A stretch of DNA of 64,000 bases from Lineus longissimus (GCF_910592395.1 NC_088315.1:9676501-9740500), one strand, 5' to 3'; shown: positions 11,658 through 24,974, numbered from the stretch's first letter. The notes: generated by a model from the letters alone, not told the origin. Made by a program: numbers and translations.

Positions 11658-11984
11658 CGATAAACAAAATATAGATAGAGAACAACATAAGAGAAAAATT
11701 TCGTTACAGACTCACCAACAATGAAAATCAAGATGTTTATGTTTTCAGTTCTTATGGCAAATCTTCCAACAAACAATGATATACTATTATTGTTTATCAT
11801 AAAGAGCAGAACAATTTTACTGGTTCAAAGTTGGCAGTTTGTCTGAGATTATCTGAGTCTTCAAACATGTACATCACTTATTTTTTATGATACAGCAGGC
11901 AAAGAAATTCGGTCAATTGTGATTTATATTGCTGGTGCCTCACAGGTGAACATTATTTCAGAAGATTTTAAATGCAATCTACGG

Positions 11985-12127
11985 TGGGGTGATGCCTCCT
12001 TGAAAGTCATGACTGGGAGGTGGGGTGATGCCTCCTTGAAAGTCACGACTGAGATGTGGGGTGATGCCTCCTTGAAAGTCACGACTGAGATGTGGGGCGA
12101 TGCCTCCTTGAAAATCACGACTGAGTG
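11985..12127. repeat. 36-bp tandem repeat, 4 copies
   Basis: The unit starting TGGGGTGATGCCTCCTTGAA recurs at 11985, 12021, 12057 and 12093, an exact 36-base period. The period is a multiple of three and the unit lacks stops, so short open frames appear on both strands. No gene context supports translation. Confidence 0.95.
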
Positions 12128-12710
12128 ATACATTTTAACCGAAAGCTTCCAAAAATCTTCCAATTGTTTCATAACGTTTCATTTTAAATGTCACATGAAC
12201 ACATTTCATGCTTTTATTAATGACAATACCATCTAATTGTCACTTATCATAATATTGCATGGGGAAATGACCTGATGTTGATACTTCACTTGACACTGGA
12301 TAGATCTGCTTGGGTCAGATTGGTTAAGTGTCCACCCCGGGGCATAAAACAATCACTCATTAGATGCAAATGTTTCTCCTTTGTCTATCTCACAGCTTAT
12401 TGCTTTTGTGGTTGTGAAAAAAGCTACATTGGACAACCACTAATTGTTGATGAGATGATGGATTTTGAATTGTTATTGATGACATTATTATCCATTCTCA
12501 TCTCAATATTTTTGGAATGGAATTATAATTGGATGAGGAGCGATGACATTGTCTTTACTGTTACAGACTACTGTACCGCACAGCTTCTCATTATGCCAGC
12601 ATACCTTGCCCAAGGCAATACGTCCTGCTGAGTTGGAATTCATAATACACAATCAGTCAATTTCAGAATATTAGCTTTATCTGAGGATCAAATAACGGCC
12701 ACTGATTGTG

Positions 12711-12721
12711 CCCCCCCCCCC
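12711..12721. repeat. Poly-C run
   Basis: Eleven consecutive C followed by GTCCCC. A second run of 13 C lies at 40718-40730. Both are simple homopolymers in non-coding DNA. Confidence 0.9.
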
Positions 12722-15032
12722 GTCCCCTTCCCTTGGCAATGAGTCCCCTGGAGAGTGCTTCCCGATTTTAAACCTTTCCAATTCTATCCACTGAATGTTA
12801 CTGCAAAAGTGGATCACACTTCTGCAGGGTTAATTGGAATGACGGAAGAGAGTGACAGAAAAATATGGAAAAAGAGGATGAAAAGTTCATTTCATGAATA
12901 TGAATCACAAAATTTGACATTCACCACAAAGACTATACCTGGTGCAATAATTATCATTATGAAATTAACGCAAGTTGAAATCTCCCCATCAAATTAAAAG
13001 CCATATGGAGTATTCCTTTGTTTGGGTAAGGGTCCTTTAAATTTGAATTGTAAAGTGGTCATTAGGGACTAATTTTCATTTCAGGAATTAAGGGGGTAAT
13101 GAAATGTGGAGCAACCAATTGGCACCTGTCATTTCATGATTGATGACCGTCTTATAGTCAAATGGCACCATACTGGGAATACTTGAAGATTGAATATAAC
13201 CTTGGCTACACATCCAGTGCCTGGTCCAATCGCCATCTTCAACAGATATTTCAGCTGAAAACAACACAGGGCTTACGATTTGCAAACAAGGGTAAACTGC
13301 AGAGCCACACTCTGGAAATGTCACAATTTGGGATGAATTTATTTTCTTCCGCATCACAGACGCATCAAATGAACTTGATGAAAACAACGTCTGACGCAAT
13401 CTGCCGCACAATTTGTTTTTCCTGGGTTGAGATTAAGCTTGAAGATAAACGCCACAAAAGTGCACTATTTCAACACTACATGGCGCTGTGAATTACCCCT
13501 GCGCGAGAACGGCCAGTGACGAAGAAGACCTGAAGTGGTGATGATCTCAAAGTTGATTTTCGTCTTCTCCTTCTTCTTTTTCTTGAACTGCGTCCAGAGG
13601 GATTCTCTCAAATCTTCACCCATGAAATTAATCAGCGCTGACCCATTCCAAATAGATTCCCAACTTAAGGAACAACATCAGTAAAGCCTCACCCAGGTTA
13701 CTCAGCCTCCCTTTCATCTCTGCTTTTATCTTATCATTTTAGCATCAGATGACCAATCGCCATTGTCTCAAGACATTTTCAGATTTGCAATCTAATGGCC
13801 AATTTTTAACAGCGCCAATGTAATCACATTATTGTTTATATCACAAGGTCATTTACTTGACAGCCAAAGGTTGGAGAGATCAAAGTTTGAGACCCAAAGG
13901 AAAAATCCTATCCAGTCGGAAAAAATATCTCGGTCCACAACAAAGAAAATTTATCTTTCCGGTCATTTAGATAAGATATTAGGTGGTATCTTGATTTCTC
14001 TAACAATGCAACTACCGTTGCTTAGCAACTCATGTCAATTTCATGGCTAGCTGAAATAAGTTGATGATATCCTTTTCCCATCTGCTCTTTAAATTATTCC
14101 ATCATAATCAGAATTTGTGATAAATTGTTTAGAAATTCTGTATTCCTCTTTTAAACTAGTTTGGTGAAGTGTCCATTCCAAGGCCATAATTATGACACAA
14201 AAGTATATCACACAATCTATTTGCCTGCATTCACACCAATTTAATTATAGGTGAACCATCAATTAAATTTATTTTTACACTCAAGTTTTAATTTGAATTA
14301 ATAGTCAATTCAAAGATATTGGATGTTGTCAAATTAGTGCCACATTGACCATCTGCTCAGAAAACTTGCAAAATGGAACTTAAATTTTACTTCTGAGGCC
14401 ATCGAGGTAGACTATAGAGGCAGTGCAGTGACGTAATTTTGACGACCATTTTGGAAGTCAATCTGTACCTTTGACCTGTTCACGTTGCTAAGAAAGTGTG
14501 CACCTCAACTAGTACCGAAAACGAGCAGGCTTTGGCCCTCTGGTTACTGGTTTAAGGAAACGAGAAAAGGAACCTCTGCAAGCACCTGTGCCACTCTCTG
14601 GGACCATCCAGTGGACCCACTAGTGTCATCAACTCCCCCAGAAAGGTCTCGCCATGTCAAGTTCTACTCTTCTGGTGACAGGGGAGTCCATGGACTACTC
14701 ACTAGTACGGCTCAGCTTACACCATTGACCTCACTAACTTCTAAACTAAGCCAAGTGTTCCAAATCGTGGACTGTTCTGGTTTAAGACTACAAACACAGC
14801 TGGAAGGACCAGGACTCAAGTCTTTTATTCCCTCTATGAGATGCCAAAACCTCAGTGGTCAAGATGGCATCCACCAGATATACTGTAAATCCATTTATTT
14901 TCACGGCCCCAAATTTTAGCGAATATGTCATTTTTGGATTACACTACCATTTTAAAATTCTGTAAATGGATGGGTTTCCAATGGTCATAAGACATAAGAT
15001 CAGTCATTTTAGACCCATTAATAAAACTCAAG

Positions 15033-15197
15033 GGGCCAAATTCATAAAGGGCGTTTAAGGGTTAGACGTGAACAACTTCTCTCCAATCAGTTTCAGGGCC
15101 TGTTCATATTCTGTGAAGATTTACATGAAGGACCTGAATCTGTCTATTCAGTAGTTAAACGCTGTTTTAAGCTAAACGCCCTTTATGAATTTGGCCC
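15033..15197. mobile_element. Mini-transposon with GGGCCAAATTCATAAAGG ends
   Basis: The left end GGGCCAAATTCATAAAGG plus GCGTTTA is repeated inverted at the right end (TAAACGCCCTTTATGAATT then TGGCCC), about 25 bp of near-perfect terminal inverted repeat around a 115-bp centre. No coding capacity. Target duplication not clear. Similar short elements are widespread in marine invertebrate genomes. Confidence 0.85.
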
Positions 15198-17315
15198 TAC
15201 GCGTTTACAATAATGGCTGACAGTAAACTAACATCTGAAACAGTATGACAGTATGTCTAGAAGTAAAATCATACACTGAATGTTTTGGTTACTCTTCCTC
15301 TTTGGGTTTTTTACGATGTTTCTGCCAGTGTTTCTTTGGCTGTCGTCAAGTAGTGAATGAGCACAAAGAAAAAACAAAGAAGTAAAATCTTCGAGAAAAT
15401 TAAGTAAGGTAAAAAAATATATTTACGCGAGAGCAGCACACACCACCCATGTCAAGGTCGAGTTGATGGTAGTTCTTACTGTGGCGAGAGTGGTCGAGAA
15501 TCCAGTCACAACACAACAACCGGCATGGCATCCTCTACGAACTGATCACAAAAAGCAGCAATTCCGAGATTTTATCAAAGTTTTATGAAATTTTATCTGA
15601 TTCATTGAAGAATATTACACACGTTTCTGCAAAATGTCAGCATCACTGATGCTATGATTTACGATCTATTAGAAATATTCATCGAAACAAAAAGCGAGAT
15701 TCCTCTTGAATAAACTCGTGTTCTCAGAACTTGTAATCCTTTACGACAGTAAATCCAATTGTTTCACTTGGTAAAAACAATTTACAATCAACCTGATCCG
15801 GTTATGCAGAAATATTTTAAATAACAGTGCAAAATGTTCCAATTTCATACCAGATAGTTCCATCAATATGCATATTTCAACAAAACATCACGCAACTCAA
15901 TAACGGATCTGTTGTCCCAGAGGACAGAAATCAGAGTGCTAGATCCTGGAAATGTCAATATCTTGCAAAACGACAATTTATTCCGCAAGCAAAGTGTGAA
16001 AAGTATCCCAGAAGAAATGTCCGAGGAAAACATGAATCGGATTTTCCATAAAATGTCATCACATGAATCTCTGATACGCATGAAGAGACAAAGGGGTATC
16101 TTTGGACAGAACTTCACAATTGCAGCAAGTTCCTCCTAAAACATCAAGAACATGTCAAAGTGGAACGTCGCTGGGAAAAACTGAGTCAACTGTTTCATGT
16201 TTTCTCACGGAATGGCAACAAACTGGTCAACTACTCCCTCGAGCAGACGTAATGACTGAGATCACAACAAATGTGCGTGTCACTTCACAGCATCACATTA
16301 CGCTATACGAAGCATGTCAGCAGCATCAAACAAAGACGCACGCTATCAGTCGAGTCATCACGGTACGAGCAACGAGCAGACCTCGTCCGCTGCTAAATTC
16401 GTCATATTCCATAACCAATCAATTGTCAGTATATTGTATATTGGCACTCATCATTGTCGCCAGACGCAGCCAATCTCGACAATTTTGTTATGTCACTTGA
16501 AGAGGATTTGAAGAGTTTGCGCAGTACTTCGAGTTCATCATTACCTTAAGGTGTCGCATGTGTAAATTCTATATGGAATCCCAGTGGAATGTAGAGCCGA
16601 GTGAAACAGACTTCTCAACTCGAGTCGACTCTACAGCTTGGTGTAGATTGGTGTACGGAAACTGTACACTATTGCATTGGAAACATTGGCAACGAAAGGT
16701 TGAAACTGACCGCGTCGTAGACAACGCACGTGTTTCTGGCTTCACGTATCACCTGCCCTCTTGCAGGACTTTTTCAGACGCAATTATTAAAACATTGAAG
16801 CATTTTTGAAACATTTAAAATGGACTCCAATCAGAGTTTGAATATTCTTAAGGGGGAAATTGACTATGGGAGTGGTGGACTTGACAATGTGCACAAATTA
16901 TTTCCTCATGTGCACTGGATGACACCGCATCTAATTTGGTTCAAATTGAGAGGAACTGAGCGCATTCTTTTTCACGATATGTTAAATTTCATGTGCATTT
17001 TGCTGAAGTGATATTACTCATCTTTTTTGAATGCTGTGATAGTCATATCTAATGGTCTCTCAATTTTTTCTCTCTTATATTTTATAGTTGGTTTGGTAAC
17101 TATTTTTAATCGTTAAAGATAACTTATTCAAGTAAAACCTTTTTATTGTCATCCAGTTTTTCACAGAACTCCTAAATTGCAGCAGACATTTTTCAAATTT
17201 CCTCTGACTATTATGAGTCAGAAGATGATATAAAAGTACACCTCCTGCTGCTTTAGGCCCTATGATCTAAATCAATACAATTGACACAGATTCATATGAT
17301 CATATTATCAGTTCA

Positions 17316-18355
17316 AATGAAATGGCCAGGGCCATTGTGCTCACCTCATGTGGAGGAAAGATGGATAAAGAGCATGGTATTGTGTCATGTAGTGTTAGGT
17401 TTGATGTAGGTCCAAGCAATTACAATTTCCCCAAAATGGCCAATTTACAGTACATTCGACCTCTGTGACCTTGAAAAGTAGGTCAAATCAAAGAAGACCC
17501 GGGTGACACATTGAATGGTTGTTAGAATTAGATGTACCTATGATATAAAATTGGTGACAATCGGGGAAGTCATTACTAGGAATAATGGCATTTTGAAGAA
17601 TTTAGGATTTGGCCCCCTCCCTGGAGGCCAAACGGCAAATCAGATCGCACCAAACTTCGGTACCTGAGATCACCTGACCAAGGGGTACATGTGTACTTAA
17701 TTTGTGATCAACAGTCATTGCAGTTAAGAAACGTGCCATAGTTACGGCCTGACGGCGAATTTACGCCATTTGACCTCTGTGACCTTGACAAGAAGGTCAA
17801 ATTAAAAACCTGTGTGAAATATACTGTATGGTGGTTAGATGTACCCATGATATCAAATTGGTGGCAATCGGGCAAGAAGTTAAGGAATAATCACATTTTA
17901 AAGGTTTTTGGATTTTGCCCCCTGGTGGTCAAGTGGTGAATCATATTGGACCAAACTTCGATCCCTGAGATCACCTGACTAAGGGGTAAATGTGTACCAA
18001 ATTTGGTATCAATAGTCATTGCAGTTTAGAAACGTGCCATCGTTACATCCTAACGGCCAATTTACACCATTTGACCTCTGTGACCTTGAAAAGGAGGTCA
18101 AATCAAAAACCCGGAGGATATATGATGCACCTTTGCTAGAAGTACCTACCATATTTTTTTCAAAATTTCCCGACTACTATTAAGGGAGATATTGCATATT
18201 TTCACTTTTAACGTTTGGCCCCCAGGTGGCCAAACCATGAAACGAATCGGACCGAAACTTGGTCTCCAAGGTGTCATTACATAAGGGTACATGTGTACCA
18301 AGTTTCAACTCAATAGCTCTAACAGTTACGAAACGTGCCCTGCTAACGGACGACG

Positions 18356-18417
<62 letters not shown>

Positions 18418-18470
18418 ACGACGGACGCCACGGTATGGGATAAGCTCACCTCTGCTAAGAGGTGAGCTAA
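17316..18470 (+). repeat. GAC-tract / GCTCACC-end repeat, copy 1
   Basis: A 1.15-kb dispersed repeat. It begins AATGAAATGGCCAGGGCC then GTGCTCACCTC, and ends with a GAC trinucleotide tract (about 18350-18424) followed by a terminal hairpin, AGCTCACCTC paired with GAGGTGAGCT, then AA. The 5' GCTCACC and the 3' GGTGAGC also form a short terminal inverted repeat. The interior has three related modules of about 300 bp. Each contains GACCTCTGTGACCTTG followed by AGGTCA-type sequence, AAACGTGCCAT, and a CCCCC-tGG-TGG block. It is not translated; arginine-, aspartate- or serine-run frames come from the GAC tract. The class is uncertain (no clear target duplication, no transposase). Confidence 0.9.
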
Positions 18471-19553
18471 ACATCAGAAACTATAAAGGCCTACGCCATT
18501 TCTTAAATATTTGAAATTCACAATTGAACTTGAAAATCTTTAATTGTGTGAATACATACTCGATATATAAATTCCGACAAAGGTGTTGAGTAAACAGATA
18601 TAAAAATACTATAAGTGCCGAGTTTCTGTAAATTCGTGATGACGTATCCATAACAACTGCACTACAACATTTATGAGTCTGCATTTCTTTTGTTGGACTA
18701 CCAGTAGTTATGAATGGCGTACCCCTTTAATGGACACATGGCGAAATTTCAAATCTGAATTACACCACATCAATTATTTAACGCGCATATCCCTTGCCAA
18801 GGACTGGGCACCAAGTGCATTAGCTCTTCACTCACATACTAACGGTAATAGAAAATCATAGGAGTGTTCAATGAAATAGCACTCGTAAATGTTGGCGAGG
18901 ACATTACATAAATATGACAGATCCAACGGCATTATCAACCGATCGCCGACGATGCAGACTAATTATCGCATTCTCTAGGACATCATGGCGCCTCCAGTCA
19001 TGACAATTTCTGCTCATTTCATTGGAGTACAAATAAAGAATGAAGGGAATAAATAAAGGGAATCCTCAGTAACAAAATCAATGGTCAAAGTGATCATCCA
19101 TTCCTGGAAGATTCTGCAAACTGCACTCTTCTACATTGCTAGAATGAGATTCCATAATGATTTTACAGTTCAAGAATCAAAGTGTGGGCGGAACCCCAAA
19201 CTGTCTGAACAAAGGTCTCATACTCTCAGCACTACACCACCGCTTGATGAATATTCCTTATGATTTAAGACAAAGTGTTTCAACTGATTAATTACCCTGA
19301 TTAACTGATAGTCCTGAATCATATCATTGTTCTGTGACTAAGATGTAACCACTTTGACATCGAATAAATCTGTTTTTATTGTCTTCATTGAAAAAGAAAA
19401 ATCTGTCGATTACAATCCAATATTTGAAGTAAGTCAACTAAGAGGAAGATTAATGTTTAATCTGTGACCATAACGACAGTCTCTAAAACAACACTCATTG
19501 GTAACGGACTTCATTTAATCTATAATTAACTGCTGGTTCTATTGACTAATCAA

Positions 19554-19715
19554 GGCCGTCCATCAGAGACGTGGTGCCGTTTAGTAGAAAAGGAGATGAG
19601 GCAGCTTGGTCTGACCTGGGGAAACATCCACGGCCAGGCTCCCATCCGAACAGGGTGGAGACTGAAGATTGAAGCCTTTTCTTGCCCCAAGACACAGAGA
19701 GAACTTAGTAAGTAA
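19554..19715 (+). pseudogene. LINE reverse-transcriptase C-terminal remnant
   Basis: Plus-strand frame of 53 codons and a stop, starting GRPSETWCRLVEKEMRQLGL then TWGNIHGQAP and GWRLKIEAF. It matches the C-terminal tail common to many invertebrate non-LTR retrotransposon ORF2 proteins (pattern GRPxxTWxRxVExExxxLGxTWGxxxxxAxDRxxWRxxxxAL). Only the tail survives. Upstream of GRP the frame is not recognisable, so this is a dead, 5'-truncated copy. It lies in the large ARHGAP39 intron on the opposite strand to the gene. The assignment to LINE is firm; the clade is not. Confidence 0.8.
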
Positions 19716-20654
19716 GTCTATTGACAGCTATAAATAAAGGGCTAAGAAACCAAAAAATTCTATTTTGTGAACAAAACAACACATTTTATTTCTTACATTG
19801 GCCTTGAGGTAAGGTAAAAGAACTGTCATATTAGACTGCAATAAGACTGACATCAAGTATGGATATAGTCTAATCTATACTTGCTTACACTATGATGATG
19901 CCTCGGTCAGCTACGGGTTAAAATGTGCTCGATATTTTATCATCACAGGGTACTGCGCGATTTTGTGAGGACTTTAGCCACCAAACGACGTCAGCTTCAT
20001 CAATCACACAGTACAAACAGAACTAATTACCTCAAACCAATAACAGGATCAGTTAAATATTGATACGTCAGCAATAAATAGTTGTGTCCTTTTCCCAGAC
20101 AATCCAGCCAATCAGAAATTAGATACATTTCTGCATAAGTATTTACAGGGGTATCATTTCCGAAACCCAACAATTTATTCAAACTACGTGTTGAAAATGT
20201 TCAGATACATGTATGATTTTAAAACTATGACTGAATTAATCATCGAGGACCTGTTCAACAAAGGCAATTGTGAAATCAAATGACCCATTCCTAAATATTG
20301 AAAATGAGTCACCAAGACAAACATAGACTGAAGTGGAACACATGTTGTCATCATATTGTTGTTCAAATCAACAATGTAAGATAAGAGACAATCAGCATCC
20401 AAGACATAAATTTCATCACGCTGGCTCACTCCATCTTGTGAAGTGACTTCAAAGACTCACAGCTATGAATAATAAGACGATGATCTGTTGGTAAAAAACA
20501 ACCAATCTATTCATGTTATTCATGACTTGGTTGATCTTCATGTCAAACACGTTAAACAGAGAGATCACGTCAGCACTGTTGACCAAATTCACCAAATTCA
20601 GAGTCCGGACTTGATCTCTTATTCTTAGTTCAAAACACATGATTCTGGTCATCC

Positions 20655-22315
20655 GAGCTAGGTGGTGAGGTGCCCTAATGCACAATTTGATATGATATAC
20701 AGAAACTGCTGAAGGCAGGAGTTGTATGCACCCCAAACCTCAATGGAGTAACAATGGTGTTCGACTGAGTAAGCACAGATGACTGCACCGTCGGTACTCC
20801 GATGCAATGCCAATACTTGTACCTGATGGGCCAAAAAGCTAGGTGGTGAGGTGCCATGATATGATATACAGAAAGTGATGAAGGCATAGGTTGTGTGCAC
20901 CCCAAACCTCAACGAAGTAATACTGGCGTTTGACTGAGTAAGCAGAGATGACAGCATCGTCAGTACTCCGATGCAATGCTAATACTTGTATCTGATGGGC
21001 CGAAAAGCTAGGTGGTGCGGTAAGTGCTGAAGGCATGAATTGTGTGCACCCCAAACCTCAATGAAGTAATACTGGAGTTTGACTGAGTAAGCAGAGATGA
21101 CAGCACCGTCAGTACTCCGATGCAATGCCAATACTCGTATCTGATGGGCCGAAAAGCTAGGTGGTGAGGTGCCCAGATACATACAGAAAGTGCTGAAGAC
21201 ATGAGTTGTGTGCACCCCAAATCTCAACGAAGTAATACTGGAGTTTGACTGAGTAAGCAGAGATGACAGCACCGTCGGTACTCCGATGCAATGCCAATAC
21301 TTGTACCTGATGAGCCGAAAAGCTAGGTGATGAGGTGCCATGATATGATATACAGAAACTGCTGAAGGCATGAGTTGTATGCACCCCAAACCTTAACGGA
21401 GTAATACTGGAGTTTGACTGAGTAAGCAGAGATGACAGCACCGTCGGTACTCCGATGCAATGCCAATACTTGTAGCTGATGGGCCAGGCTAGGTGGTGAG
21501 GTGCCCAGATATATACAGAAAGTGCTGAAGGCATGGGTTGTATGCACCCCAAACCTCAATGGAGCAACACTGGTGTTTGGCTCACTACAGACAGATGACA
21601 GCACTGTCGGTACTCCGATGCAATGCCAATACTTGTACCTGATGGGCCGAAAAGCTAGGTGATGAGGTAGGTGCTATGATATGATATACAGAAAGTGCTG
21701 AAGGCATGAGTTGTATGCACCCCAAACCTTGACGGAGTAATACTGGAGTTTGACTCAGTAAGCACAGATGACAGCACTGTCGGTACTCCGATGCAATGCC
21801 AATACTTGTAGCTGATGGGCCAGGCTAGGTGGTGAGGTGCCCAGATATATACAGAAAGTGCTGAAGGCATGAGTTGTATGCACCCCAAACCTTAACGGAG
21901 TAATACTGGAGTTTGACTCAGTAAGCACAGATGACAGCACTGTCAGTACTACGATGCAATGCCAATACTTGTAGCTGATGGGCCAGGCTAGGTGGTGAGG
22001 TGCCCAGATATATACAGAAAGTGCTGAAGGCATGGGTTGTATGCACCCCAAACCTCAACGGAGCAACACTGGTGTTTGGCTCACTAAAGACAGATGACAG
22101 CACTGTCGGTACTCCGATGCAATGCCAATACTTGTACCTGATGGGCCGAAAAGCTAGGTGATGAGGTGCTATGATATGATATACAGAAAGTGCTGATGGC
22201 ATGAGTTGTATGCACCCCAAACCTCAACGGAGCAACACTGGTGTTTGGCTCAGTAAAGACAGATGACAGCACTGTCGGTACTCCGATGCAATGCCAATAC
22301 TTGTAGCTGATGGGC
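20655..22315. repeat. About 166-bp satellite, 10 copies
   Basis: Ten tandem units of about 150-175 bp. Each contains GCTAGGTGGTGAGGTGCC, CAGAAAGTGCTGAAGGCAT, TTGTATGCACCCCAAACC, a TGACTGAGTAAG or TGGCTCA variant, and CCGATGCAATGCCAATACTT. The unit lengths vary through small indels, and some units carry a GATATGATATACAG variant while others have CCAGATATATACAG. Long overlapping minus-strand open frames across the array are by-products of the repeat. The array ends only 85 bp before copy 2 of the GAC-tract repeat. Confidence 0.95.
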
Positions 22316-22399
22316 TTTTCAGCAAGCAATGATCAGGTTTTCAACGGTTTTGTGCCATACAAGACAATTCACCACCAGTTACCACGCCACCAGAAATGG

Positions 22400-23439
22400 A
22401 ATGAAATGGCCAGGGCCATTGTGCTCACCTCATGTGGAGGAAAGATGGATAAAGAGCATGGTATTGTGTCATGTAGTGTTAGGTTTGATGTAGGTCCAAG
22501 CAATTACAATTTCCCCAAAATGGCCAATTTACAGTACATTCGACCTCTGTGACCTTGAAAAGTAGGTCAAATCAAAGAAGACCCGGGTGACACATTGAAT
22601 GGTTGTTAGAATTAGATGTACCTATGATATAAAATTGGTGCCAATCGGGCAAGTCATTACTAGGAATAATGGCATTTTGAAGAATTTTGGATTTGGCCCC
22701 CTCCCTGGAGGCCAAACGGCATATCAGATCGCACCAAACTTCGGTACCTGAGATCACCTGACCAAGGGGTACATGTGTACTTAATTTGTGATCAATAGTC
22801 ATTGCAGTTAAGAAACGTGCCATAGTTACGGCCTGACGGCGAATTTACGCCATTTGACCTCTGTGACCTTGACAAGAAGGTCAAATTAAAAACCTGTGTG
22901 ACATATACTGTATGGTGGTTAGATGTACCCATGATATCAAATTGGTGGCAATCGGGCAAGAAGTTAAGGAATAATCACATTTTTAAGGTTTTTGGATTTT
23001 GCCCCCTGGTGGTCAAGTGGTGAATCATATTGGACCAAACTTTGGTCCCTGAGATCACCTGACTAAGGGGTAAATGTGTACCAAATTTGGTATCAATAGT
23101 CATTGCAGTTTAGAAACGTGCCATCGTTACATCCTAACGGCCAATTTACACCATTTGACCTCTGTGACCTTGAAAAGGAGGTCAAATCAAAAACTCGGAG
23201 GATATATGATGCACCTTTGCTAGAAGTACCTACCATATTTTTTTCAAAATTTCCCGACTACTACTAAGGGAGATATTGCATATTTTCACTTTTAACGTTT
23301 GGCCCCCTGGTGGCCAAACCATGAAACGAATCGGACCGAAACTTGGTCTCCAAGGTGTCATTACATAAGGGTACATGTGTACCAAGTTTCAACTCAATAG
23401 CTCTAACAGTTACGAAACGTGCCCTGCTAACGGACGACG

Positions 23440-23474
<35 letters not shown>

Positions 23475-23527
23475 ACGACGGACGCCACGGTATGGGATAA
23501 GCTCACCTCTGCTAAGAGGTGAGCTAA
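22400..23527 (+). repeat. GAC-tract / GCTCACC-end repeat, copy 2
   Basis: Nearly identical to copy 1 along its full length and in the same orientation. It has a shorter GAC tract (about 23430-23475) and the same terminal hairpin ending GAGGTGAGCTAA. Three internal modules carry GACCTCTGTGACCTTG at about 22541, 22855 and 23155. Confidence 0.9.
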
Positions 23528-24757
23528 AAAGGAAGGAACTTCACATCTGGGAGAACAATTTCCGCACTGAATGATGGGTGTATCACTGATATCCCAGTTA
23601 CAGCAGCCTTGCGATGTCAATACTTGGTGGGTCAAGATGGCATAGTGCCTGAATCATTATTCATAGTTCTCTTAAACATTGATATTCTAATGTTTTCATG
23701 AAGAAATCATCAAGATAATAGGTGAGGGTGAATCAGGCTGCCCTAACTAATCTTACATGACAAGCAGCCATAAACATAGGATGCACATATCAAGCAGCAA
23801 ACATTACACTTTAAGGTTACAAATGGCAACATCAGCAGTCCAACCTGAAACTTCACCCATTAAAAGTCCATTTAAACGTGAATCATAACACAGTGGGCCC
23901 ATCATGGACACCAGAAATTTACAATTTTTACGATGAGAAATCACGATTCAATCTGAGGGGATTCATTAACAAGATCCGTAAAAATCAACGATGTAATTTC
24001 GGACAGCAAATTGCCCAAGCAAAATATTCAAAGTTGATACAATTGGTTGTTTTTCTGTTGCTGCGGCCTTGTTAAATTGAAACTGACGGAATTCACCTGA
24101 TGCTAATTCTACTGACGATGACGCAGCACCATTCAGGTCCATGAGTCACGGAGATGGTAATATGGTCATAGGTGACGCGCCGGTGAATATCGACATGTCA
24201 AAGTGACGCGCGACATCACCTCCGCAAATGAAGGCGATGACTTAATCTGTACGATCCGTCTTATTCCACGATCATTTCAGGGATCGGTGGGCAGAGTGTA
24301 ATGGGGAGGGGGGATAAGTGTTTGATTGGGTCGGGAAAGGGCTGGACTGGTCAGTTGGATGCATCAACATGCTATCGGAATGAGACATGCACAGGCCTAT
24401 ATTAAGGCGGCTGAGAGGGTCAATTCAACTTTGCACACTGGCAATTATATAAAGAAAGATGCATCATCATGATGCATGAACTGTACACCAATCAGATTTT
24501 AATCAAGGGAGTGTAATGGATTGGGCTATCAACAGCTGTCAAATCATAGATGTCTCCAAAATTTGATACAGGAGTCTGATTGAATTTTGCAAAGCATTTA
24601 TTTAGCGAGTTATAGAAAGCTGGAGGGGGATGGTGGAAGGAATAACTTCAGGAAGCGGAGAACGCTTGCCACTTGGTTTGGACTGAAACTGAGGGATGGA
24701 GTTAGGCAGGTCGTGGTAAACCATTTGTTGTGTTACAGTGCTAAGTTAATGAAACAG

Positions 24758-24974
24758 CCAGCTTTTATATAGTGCTTTATATTAGCTGTGGTCTGTCTCG
24801 AAGTGCTTAACAACAATGCGCTTTTCTCAACAGAGACACACTAGGGTATCAAGGAGTTGCTTATAAAGATCATCACTTGAGCTTAACCTGTGAAGGACAA
24901 GTGGCGAGCAGACCATGAATCGAACTCATGACTCTTGGCTTGCGAACCAACCACCCATGAACTATGCCACCACT
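24758..24974 (-). mobile_element. tRNA-derived SINE
   Basis: Read on the minus strand it starts GTGGTGGCATAGTTCATGGG (A-box-like) and has GAGTTCGATTCATGG (B-box-like) about 40 bases on, so the head is tRNA-like. The 3' end carries TAAAGCACTATATAA, the same tail as the SINE at 43.7 kb. The anticodon arm is not that of a sound tRNA gene, so I call it a SINE. Confidence 0.75.

Noticed and set aside
13490-13640. Lys-rich minus-strand frame (LWTQFKKKKKEKTK) of about 70 codons
   Set aside because: Looks exon-like, but lacks a convincing acceptor and donor and matches no known family. The WW2 and TLKQNTE exons already join without it.
18180-18465. Open frames with long runs of Arg, Asp, Ser or Thr on both strands (also at 23264-23635 and 62193-62507)
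   Set aside because: They are translations of the GAC trinucleotide tract in a dispersed repeat; identical flanks occur in three copies and there is no gene context.
20655-22315. Series of overlapping minus-strand frames of 70-136 codons
   Set aside because: They all come from the same 166-bp satellite unit read in different frames, and no frame is kept across all units.
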